Part shown: piece after piece, positions 56,587 to 64,000 of the stretch
How the letters are laid out: the number at the start of each line of letters is the position of its first letter
How positions within the stretch are numbered: position 1 is the stretch's first letter
Source of the DNA: Pseudopyrenochaeta lycopersici
Lineage: Eukaryota > Ascomycota > Dothideomycetes > Pleosporales > Pseudopyrenochaetaceae
NCBI GenBank assembly: GCA_003313425.1
Contig: NHZP01000002.1
Coordinates: 1,178,001 to 1,242,000 of the forward strand
DNA length: 64,000 nt
Direction: 5' to 3'
The notes under the pieces: model-generated
The model's database searches: none
What the model saw: only the letters and a program-made list of their open reading frames with translations
What the model was told of the DNA's origin: nothing
Position numbers and translations under genes: made by a program

Positions 56587-58616
56587 ATGGAGAGGATTAC
56601 AGATAAGATCAATGCCCTGCCCGATGGCGCCAATTACTTCTCACTCGAGTTCTTTCCGCCCAAGACGGCCATGGTTTGTTGCCCCACCACCCCCACGCCA
56701 TTCAGCTCCAAGCAAAGCTGACGAGAGCAAAGGGCTTCGCAAATCTACAAACGAGATTAGAGCGCATGTCACAAGCTCTTCGCCCGCTTTTCGTAACCGT
56801 TACCTGGGGCGCAGGCGGCTCGACGGCCACAAAGTCCCTCGAGCTGGCTGAGATATGCCAGCGCCAATTGGGGCTCACAACATGTCTGCACCTGACTTGC
56901 ACCAACATGAACCGCTCTCTGATTGACGATGCGCTGGAACAGGCCAAGGTACTGGGCATACGGAACATTCTGGCGCTGCGTGGCGATGCGCCGAGGAGTG
57001 AGGAGTACAGGGATGAGGACCAGTCGCCAGAGCAGGATTCGAATAAGGACTTCACGTGGGCCATTGACTTGGTCCGCTACATTCGGAAGCAGTATGGAGA
57101 CTATTTCTGCATTGGAGTTGCTGCGTATCCAGAGGGGCATTCTGACGAGAGCCATCCGGAGCATCAGGACCTACAGTTCGATCTGCCCTACCTGGTTGAG
57201 AAGACGAAGGCTGGTGCTGATTTCATCATGACGCAGCTCTTTTTCGATATCGAAGCGTATGATAAGTTTGAGAAGACGTTGCGGGAGCATAAGAGTGGCG
57301 CGTTCAAGACAATACCGATAATTCCAGGATTGATGCCGATTCAATCTTACAAAATCTTGCTCCGAACGACGAAACTGTCACATGCAAAGTTGCCGGCAGA
57401 TATACTAGCACGGCTGGATGCTGTGAAGAGTGACGACGAGCTTGTCAAGCAAGTAGGCGTCAAGATATTGGATGAATTGGTTGAGCACATCAAAGCACGT
57501 CCTGATGTTGCCAGGAGAGGGTTCCACTTCTACACGCTCAACCTAGAAAAGGCAGTGTCGCATATCGTAGAAGACACCCATCTCATACCACAATCATTAC
57601 CGGAGGATGACGACGACGAAGTCATTGTCGAGACAACACCAGCGATCAACCTCGAGCCACCGCCAAATGGCGCATTGCTACGCGAACGACGGCGCCTATC
57701 GTCCATCAACTCGGGCCCTCGCAACAGAGTGATAATATCACAACCTTCCGCTACCAAGTCTAGCAACCATTCCTACGAAGCTCCAGAAACCGAAGCTGGT
57801 ATCCCACGAGGACCGATCAACACCCGCGCAAACACCCTAGCCATCTCAGAAGGCGAAGGCTCATTGGGTCGAGAAGCAACGTGGGATGATTTCCCTAACG
57901 GACGATGGGGTGATGCCCGTTCGCCGGCATTTGGTGAAATAGACGGCTATGGACCAACTCTGCACGTCTCATCGTCACAAGCGCTCAAGTTATGGGGTCA
58001 TCCCGTAGAGAAACAAGACATATCGAATCTCTTCAAACGACACATTGAAGGTGATCTCGAGGCCATACCTTGGAGCGAACAAGGTCTCTCTGAAGAAACA
58101 AGCACTATCAGTAAACAGTTACTGGCCCTCAACGCAAAAGGCTGGTGGACCGTAGCCTCGCAACCTGCGGTCAATGGCCTGCGATCTACTGACCCAGTCT
58201 TTGGATGGGGTCCCAAAAATGGCTACGTCTTCCAAAAACCATTTGTCGAATTCTTCATCCCGTCTGCCCAATTTGCTGAGTTAAAGCCCCGCCTCGATGC
58301 CCACGAGCAAGTAACCTACTTTGCCGGTAACGCCGCCGGTGATTTTGAAGCAAGTCAGGAAGATGGCGTGAATCCTGTTACGTGGGGCACGTTTGCAGGC
58401 AAAGAAATTGTCACACCAACCATTATTGAGAGCGTGAGCTTTAAGAGCTGGCTGGAAGAGGCCTTTAGTATTTGGAGGGAGTGGCAGCGCATTTACCCAA
58501 CAAAGAGTGCAAGTGGGAAACTTTTGGGCAGTATGAGGAAGGATGTTTGGCTAGTTAATGTTATCTGGGGAGATTATGTCGAGGGGGATGGGCTGTGGAC
58601 TTTCTTGGAGAAATAA
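56587..58616 (+). CDS. Methylenetetrahydrofolate reductase
   Basis: Exon 1 (56587-56673) and exon 2 (56733-58616), joined through a 59-nt intron with GTTTGT donor, encode 656 residues. The catalytic barrel begins YFSLEFFPPKTAMGF, the MTHFR signature, split by the intron. Next come VTVTWGAGGSTATKSLELA, NILALRGDAPR, IGVAAYPEGH, FIMTQLFFDIE and the C-terminal SAM-regulated domain with ALKLWGHPV and WGPKNGYVFQKPFVEFF. The length is close to yeast Met12 (657 residues). It makes 5-methyltetrahydrofolate for methionine synthesis. A low-complexity linker (PEDDDDE, RERRRLSSIN) separates the two halves. Confidence 0.95.
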
Positions 58617-59642
58617 GGGGGTGAATGTGGAGGGCGATTGATGGGATATTTGGGCATGTACGAAATGGCGAAATCATAGATTGAAAGTATGGCTCTCAAT
58701 CCATTGTACTGCACCTTGATTACCTTGTTAGCAATGTATGGTTGAGTAGCTGCTCATAATCTGTACGTACCACCGTCGTACAGGATAGAAAATCTTCTCA
58801 CACGTACTTTGTATACCGTTCACGAGATGTGGTATGGAAATTAAGTTGCTTAACATTAAAATGCAAAAGGACGCTTTGGAAACATTTTATGAAATTGACG
58901 ACTTTTTGGATTTTTCCTCCTTACGATTTTTCCTCCTTACGATTTTTCCAACTAGGCTACTGTACGTCTAGTTCCTGAAGACATCGTGGAGCCATAGTTT
59001 TTGACTTAGCTTTTGTCGTTGAGGCTCATACGTGGACTATGGTCAATTCCATATTTGACAGAGAAATCTCTCACCTGCGCATTTGTCCAGAATGGATATG
59101 ACCTATCATGCATGACGGTAGGCTAATCTAACTCAGTACCGGATCGGTGCTCTCCATATCCTATATACATAATCCTCGACGCAGCCCAAAATACTCAAAA
59201 TTCACAAACAAAATCAATTACACAGGGTCTATCATCCTCATGCTTCAGCAACTTCGGGTCTCTCTTGGAGCCGAAATGTTGATGGTTTCCGGTGAGGCTG
59301 AACCGCCACCTTCGTTCGATCGGGCTGGAGTTGACAAACATGCATGCGGCTGTGCGCGTAATGCAGGACTAGGATTGGGCCACAGCCGTGCAGGTGCATG
59401 AAGCCGACGTCAGTTCGGAGTTTCTTCCCTCTCAGCTGTCGCCTCGTAGCTGTCTTCCAGGATTTTAAAGGTTCGGGAGCCATTTGTCCCGTAGCATGCT
59501 GCCTACCTTTTCGCACGCCACCTGAATCTACGATAATTCACAACTCGGCAAGGCTGCTATTTGCTCTCATTGAAGGCTTCCGAGAATTTGACAGTTGTCG
59601 CTTACACCAGGATCAATCCGACAGGTCAACCTTGTGCAGCAA
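58617..59642. other. AT-rich intergenic region with a short tandem repeat
   Basis: Downstream of MTHFR and upstream of the first kinase-like gene. A 16-bp unit (GATTTTTCCTCCTTAC) repeats 2.6 times at 58909-58949. No coding frame is convincing. Confidence 0.4.
58909..58949 (+). repeat. Short tandem repeat, 16-bp unit, 2.6 copies
   Basis: Two perfect copies of GATTTTTCCTCCTTAC followed by a partial GATTTTTCC. It probably has no coding role. Confidence 0.9.
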
Positions 59643-60824
59643 ATGGCGGGTTCGAACAATGGGTACAGCACTCAGGATCCTGTGCGAACGAGCGATGCTG
59701 CCCATGCGGCGTGGAGCCGTAAATACAATACTCGAAAGATCACGTTGACTCGTGGTGACCCAGAACCATTCAAGCCAGGGCGGTGGCTAGGCCGAGGGGG
59801 ATGGAGCGATGTTTTTGATACCGACCTAGATGGGACGGTGGTTGCTCTCAAGAGAGTATATTTTCGAAACTCGGCTCGCGAGCGGCCTCGTTACCTGAAC
59901 GAGTTGAATGTGTTGGAGAAAATGTCTGGAAAACGACATCGACACGTGGTTGAGTTAATCGGTTGTTACGAGCTTCCACGAGGTAGCATTTCACAGCTTG
60001 GTATTCTTGTCTGGCCGGTTGCGCAATGCGATCTGTCTCGCTTCCTTGGATCTGTAGATCTCTTGCGCTCCCTCAAGCTACGACTCGATCAATCAGAGCA
60101 GGGAGATGGATCATGGAACTTGAAGCTGGAAGAACAAGATGCGCTCGAAGAGGCTTCGGAGTTGACGATGTTACCATGGCGAGACGTCACGGACCTGTCA
60201 AGATCGGATTTACACTCGTGTGTAACGCATGTGTACGATGCATCAAAACTTCGATTATGTACTGTATTCGGGTGTCTAGCCCAAGCCATTGCATATCTGC
60301 ACAACGACCAAAAAATTCGACACAAGGACTTGAAGCCCTCCCAAGTTCTCCTATCATCGGATGGGCTCTGGTTAACCGATTTTGGCTGGTCAACAGACAT
60401 CTCGGACCTCAGCAACAGCGCAACCAACAATGGCGACACAATCTCAGTCAGGTTTCATGCACCAGAGAGAGCTTCAATGGGGCGAGAATTTTGCGGCCGG
60501 CCAGAAGACATTTTCACCCTCGGTTGCACTTACCTCGAAATGGCGTATCGTATCAGTGGGCATTTGGTTGAGGACCACCTGAACCAGCGGGCAGAGGGCT
60601 GGTCGTATCAAGCGAACTTGGGTCAAATCGACGATTGGATCAAGCCACTGCAAGGCCGCAATGGCGGAGATGTTGAGCTTAGCAATCTTGCAACGCTCAT
60701 AAAGCAAATGATGGCAAAGAATCCGAGCTCTCGACCACTCATACACGAAGTTGTAAATACTTTGACGACGGGACTTTCAGGCACTCGTCCCTTCTTTGGC
60801 CCTTGCTGCTCATCGAATCTCTGA
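59643..60824 (+). CDS. Protein kinase-like protein (HKD, DLKPSQ catalytic loop)
   Basis: Single exon, 393 residues from ATG 59643; the frame is open slightly upstream but with no ATG. A G-loop-like LGRGGWSDVF precedes VALKRVYF with the ATP lysine. HVVELIGCY and LVWPVAQCDLSRFL follow, then a variable acidic insertion. The catalytic loop reads RHKDLKPSQVLL, the Mg loop LTDFGWSTD, and FHAPERA and EDIFTLGCTYLEM mark the C-lobe. The catalytic aspartate and DFG are intact, but the usual Arg before it is Lys and the metal-binding Asn of DLKPxN is Gln. Activity is therefore uncertain. A related gene lies 0.77 kb downstream on the same strand. Confidence 0.85.
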   Translation: MAGSNNGYSTQDPVRTSDAAHAAWSRKYNTRKITLTRGDPEPFKPGRWLGRGGWSDVFDTDLDGTVVALKRVYFRNSARERPRYLNELNVLEKMSGKRHRHVVELIGCYELPRGSISQLGILVWPVAQCDLSRFLGSVDLLRSLKLRLDQSEQGDGSWNLKLEEQDALEEASELTMLPWRDVTDLSRSDLHSCVTHVYDASKLRLCTVFGCLAQAIAYLHNDQKIRHKDLKPSQVLLSSDGLWLTDFGWSTDISDLSNSATNNGDTISVRFHAPERASMGREFCGRPEDIFTLGCTYLEMAYRISGHLVEDHLNQRAEGWSYQANLGQIDDWIKPLQGRNGGDVELSNLATLIKQMMAKNPSSRPLIHEVVNTLTTGLSGTRPFFGPCCSSNL

Positions 60825-61275
60825 CTTGGAATGGCCCAGCATGTTTTCACTTGATTTCATGCAAGCAGCTTTCAGTCGCTGATTGTCATGATCTCAATAC
60901 GTTAAACATTGAACCGCAGCCTGGGGCATGCCCACATGCGAAACAAATGGAATGGTTCAGCTTTCTCGAATTTACTCGTTCATAGATTCAGGTGCAGTAT
61001 CGAAGCACTCATTGTTTCTTGAAGTTGCTGCATTTACAAAAACATAGCAAGAGAGTTCTCAGATTTAGCAATTAAATCATGCGGTTGGAGTTTTGGGGGT
61101 CAATGCATATTGTTTCTAGAATGAGATAACGCTGTGATGCGCAAGACTTAGCACCGAATGAGTGATTACAATAAATCTAGAACATGATATAGGAAATATT
61201 GATACCTCTCATCCATGACGAGGTTGCTGCGCGCTTGCCTGAGGCTCAAACGCCACTCTCTGCCTATTGGGCTAC
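60825..61275. other. Spacer between the kinase-like gene and a small minus-strand frame
   Basis: Downstream flank of the first kinase-like gene. No gene-like frame or repeat was noticed. Confidence 0.35.
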
Positions 61276-61500
61276 CTATCTAGAGGGCGCAAGCGCGCTC
61301 AGCCGCACGGGCACATCGTCACGATCGCGAATCTTCCCCCTCATTTCCTGGATTTGGTTCTGAATATCATGAAGGCCTTGGCCAACGATTATACGTACTC
61401 TGGGGCTGCTTGGTGGTAATAGCCATAGCTGATGCGCTCCAACAAAATCACGACGGCCGACAACCCCCATGGAGAGACGCCGAATGACGCTGCGATACAT
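61276..61500 (-). CDS. Possible small protein, 74 residues
   Basis: Frame from ATG 61500 to a stop, divergent from the second kinase-like gene. The sequence is basic at the N-terminus (MYRSVIRRLSMGVVGRRDF). It then has a polar helix (QGLHDIQNQIQEMRGKI) and ends LSALAPSR. Composition is protein-like and slightly GC-rich, but no family is recognised. It may be chance or a single exon of a longer gene. Confidence 0.3.
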   Translation of the reverse strand: MYRSVIRRLSMGVVGRRDFVGAHQLWLLPPSSPRVRIIVGQGLHDIQNQIQEMRGKIRDRDDVPVRLSALAPSR

Positions 61501-61595
61501 TCCCTTGGGTAAGCACAGACTCGGAGTAGGGGAGGCATACAAGGTTTAGCTAAATGGCCCTTGGGTAGATTTCAGTACGAATCGATAGAGTGTCT

Positions 61596-63500
61596 ATGTT
61601 GGCTCCTCCTGTGCCCCGCAGGCGAGGCGTGCCCTCTGCTACGTTGAGCAGGCCACAGCTTTCGATCGACACTGACTTCAGTACCCTCCCTGCCGTCTTC
61701 TATGCCAAACCATCGGAACTGCCTGCTTCGCGCTCCGAACATAGTGATCCATATAAGACGCCCGTACCGCTGCTTACGCTCACCGCTTCGACGGCCCGGC
61801 GACCTCCTATTGAACGCACAGAAGTTCGACCTACCGACAGAGACATTGTGAAGCGACGGAAATACAAGTTCTCTTCTTCATTGCTGAGCCTACCAAAGCT
61901 TTGCGCCTATGATGCTTTGCAACATGTTTGGGTATCATTTTCTCCAGGTGGGACGCGATACTCACTATCAATACCAAGGGCCCAACCTGTTCCTTTGCGT
62001 ATAGGTAGATATACGGATGCTTCGAGTATGACAGCCGAGGCAGAAGATGAGCCTCCAAGCCGTAGGGATCTTGAGCGCGATGAAGCGCTGGCAGCATGGA
62101 ATGGCATATTCAGTGAACGGCAAGTTAGCCTTGGTTACTCCGACGCGGTGCCGTTCCACGCAACTCGCCATCTGGGACGTGGCGGAGGCGGATCTGTTGA
62201 TGAAACTAAGATTGGTGGAGTCACCGTTGCATGGAAACGGATATCCACCCGCGCCCGTCGCCTCACCACCGAGGAGATGAATGAAGTCAAAATCCTCGGG
62301 GAGATCTCCAAGAAACGACACAAGCACATTGTTGAACTGATCGGATCTTATATTCATCGATACAAGGGTGGCATTGAGCTTGGGATGTTGATCTGGCCTG
62401 TTGCTCATTGTGATCTCGCACACTTTCTACAAGACATCGACTACTTGGGGGATTCGTTCATAGAGTCTGAGACTACCAATACATCCGCTGAGGATCTAGA
62501 ATCTGTTATTGAGAATCTCTCTGCATTAATTTCAGGTGGCATGCCTCAGGAGGGCCAAGCAAACGACATCAAGTATCGAAAACGGCTTTATGATGAAGCG
62601 CTGGAATATCTGTCCCAAAAGTTTGGATGCATAGGAGAGGCCGTGGCCTACCTTCATCATCAAGGTATCCGCCACAAGGATCTTAAGCCTGCTCAAATCC
62701 TGCTGGCAGCAGATGGGCTATGGCTAACGGACTTCGGCTGGTCTAAAGACATCTCCCAATTCACGAACAGCGTTACCAACGGGGGTCATCAAATCACCCT
62801 GAAGTATCACGCTCCTGAACGCGCCGCTGGTGGACTATGTGGAACATCAGAGGATATATTCGCTTTAGGTTGTATCTTCCTAGAGATGGGATATCGCTGT
62901 ACTAGACTTGAGCCGCAACACAGAGATTCCTCGCTACCCTGGGCCAAAAGTCCCTTCCATGCCAACCTTCATAAACTTGTAAACTGGACAGCACCATTTT
63001 ATGAACGTGGTGATCGCGGTATGGGACATCTGGGGCAACTGATTATACGCATGCTCTCTTTCGACCCGAGGAAACGGCCTACAATCGATCAAGTCGTAAA
63101 CGGGCTATCATTTCCACTGCTCCCAGGATACGATAATTTCTATCCCTATAGGTTCTTTGGTGACTGCTGCACACCAAGGTTCACGACTCAACGGTTCCAT
63201 AATATTGGTGCTTCAGAATCCGATGCTACACTACACGCTGCGAGTTTAGATGCTGTGGTTGAGGGGTCCGGTGCTCAGGCTCATAACCACATTACAATCG
63301 CCAATCACAACGCGTTGGAAGCCGTCAACCCCTTGAACGACGCACGAATGCCAGACGCTGATACACACTATGCAACACAATCCGACAACTACAAAGATGC
63401 TCATCAAGGAATTCCTGTCCCAACCAAACGCCGACAGAAACGATCTAGGGTAGAATTACTCCGCCAGGACGAGATGTGGGCCGCTAAAGCCCCTAGGTAA
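61596..63500 (+). CDS. Protein kinase-like protein (HKD, DLKPAQ), paralogue of the gene at 59.6 kb
   Basis: Frame of 634 residues from ATG 61596. The first 200 residues are a Ser/Pro/Arg-rich extension without known domain. The kinase-like domain then follows the neighbour's pattern: HLGRGGGGSV, VAWKRIST, HIVELIGSY, LIWPVAHCDLAHFL, RHKDLKPAQILL, LTDFGWSKD, YHAPERAAG, EDIFALGCIFLEM. The same HKD and Gln-for-Asn changes occur. The C-terminal about 110 residues are low complexity, ending KRRQKRSRVELLRQDEMWAA. The stop codon overlaps a perfect donor (AG|GTAAGT). An alternative 3' exon after an acceptor near 63622 is possible and would change the last two residues and add about 16 more. Confidence 0.85.
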   Translation: MLAPPVPRRRGVPSATLSRPQLSIDTDFSTLPAVFYAKPSELPASRSEHSDPYKTPVPLLTLTASTARRPPIERTEVRPTDRDIVKRRKYKFSSSLLSLPKLCAYDALQHVWVSFSPGGTRYSLSIPRAQPVPLRIGRYTDASSMTAEAEDEPPSRRDLERDEALAAWNGIFSERQVSLGYSDAVPFHATRHLGRGGGGSVDETKIGGVTVAWKRISTRARRLTTEEMNEVKILGEISKKRHKHIVELIGSYIHRYKGGIELGMLIWPVAHCDLAHFLQDIDYLGDSFIESETTNTSAEDLESVIENLSALISGGMPQEGQANDIKYRKRLYDEALEYLSQKFGCIGEAVAYLHHQGIRHKDLKPAQILLAADGLWLTDFGWSKDISQFTNSVTNGGHQITLKYHAPERAAGGLCGTSEDIFALGCIFLEMGYRCTRLEPQHRDSSLPWAKSPFHANLHKLVNWTAPFYERGDRGMGHLGQLIIRMLSFDPRKRPTIDQVVNGLSFPLLPGYDNFYPYRFFGDCCTPRFTTQRFHNIGASESDATLHAASLDAVVEGSGAQAHNHITIANHNALEAVNPLNDARMPDADTHYATQSDNYKDAHQGIPVPTKRRQKRSRVELLRQDEMWAAKAPR

Positions 63501-64000
63501 GTATCGTTGAATCATCCGGTCAAGTGAAGACTCGCGTAGAGAGGTTGCTGATTGCGGACGCAAAGGAAAGTCTAGTGAACAGTTTGCGACAGCGGCACAA
63601 GTTCCATTGAATTTGCTCCAGGTTATGGGAAGTCATCTCGAGCTCTGTACGACATACGATGCATATGCGGTGGTATCAATGACTGCCAGCCTATAGTACG
63701 GTACGAGTTCTGTGATAGCTGGTTCACATTCGATGCGTGGGCCGAATGTGAGGAACAAACCTCCAGCGTATTATGTGTAACCATTGCACGTGGTGAATGA
63801 AAGAGCAAGGACGAAAGGGCTAGGAGTTGTCACTTCGTAGCCGCGGCCCTCGGCTAGTATGTATTCTCCTCGATGAAGCGCTGCTATCAAGGCGGGTAAC
63901 GCCAAGGTCCCAGGATCTATTTCGCGCTGACCATGTCTGGAGGGCATTCTGGCCACGATATGTATGCGTGTTCAACACTCCAAACCGCTGCCACTCTTTT
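63501..64000. other. Window-end intergenic region
   Basis: No supported gene apart from the possible extra 3' exon of the kinase-like gene around 63623-63690. Confidence 0.35.

Noticed and set aside
1..64000. tRNA, rRNA or CRISPR features
   Set aside because: I scanned for tRNA T-arm-like patterns and regular spacer arrays and found none; the only regular array is the TPR-coding repeat.

Overview
This is nuclear DNA of a filamentous ascomycete. Short spliceosomal introns (about 50-60 nt, GT..AG) interrupt most genes. The gene set combines HET domains, an NB-ARC/TPR NLR-like protein, a GH10 xylanase, an AA9 monooxygenase, Cyk3 and a small secreted cysteine-rich protein. That repertoire fits a plant-associated Dothideomycete, probably Pleosporales; the order is my inference. 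I saw no tRNA, rRNA or CRISPR. Coding sequence is about 50% GC, separated by more AT-rich gaps with decayed coding fragments. All splice structures were derived by eye from reading frame and splice-site consensus. Left part (1-16 kb): an S33/TAP-like secreted hydrolase cut by the window edge, a DUF2293 protein, a DUF924 protein, an Ist2-like anoctamin convergent with a GH10 xylanase, a conserved unknown coiled-coil-like protein and a 68-residue secreted protein with six cysteines. Accessory block (16-31 kb): a 270-bp Tc1/mariner-type MITE lies 7 bp from the end of an unusual gene joining zinc-finger-like, protein kinase and Hsp70-like regions. Next come a HET-domain gene, a small orphan gene, decayed coding fragments on both strands, a secreted orphan protein and a possible small membrane protein. 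Middle (31-39.4 kb): AA9 monooxygenase, Cyk3-like cytokinesis protein and cytosolic glutamyl-tRNA synthetase. From about 39.43 to 44.95 kb a diverged long inverted repeat encloses one large gene encoding HET, NB-ARC and 14 nearly identical 42-residue TPR units. This NLR-in-a-box is the most interesting object in the window. Right part (45.4-58.6 kb): a dense, mostly housekeeping run with a GFA-domain protein, a WD40/inositol-5-phosphatase, a CHY zinc-finger protein (5-nt first exon, one GC-AG intron), proteasome alpha4, D-2-hydroxyglutarate/D-lactate dehydrogenase, an amidohydrolase and methylenetetrahydrofolate reductase. Several pairs are divergent with shared promoters, and others are tightly convergent. 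The right edge (59.6-63.5 kb) carries two tandem, related kinase-like genes whose catalytic loop reads HKDLKPxQ. HET, NLR and unusual kinase genes therefore occur in three places here, which suggests a region used for non-self recognition or signalling, interleaved with ordinary metabolism.
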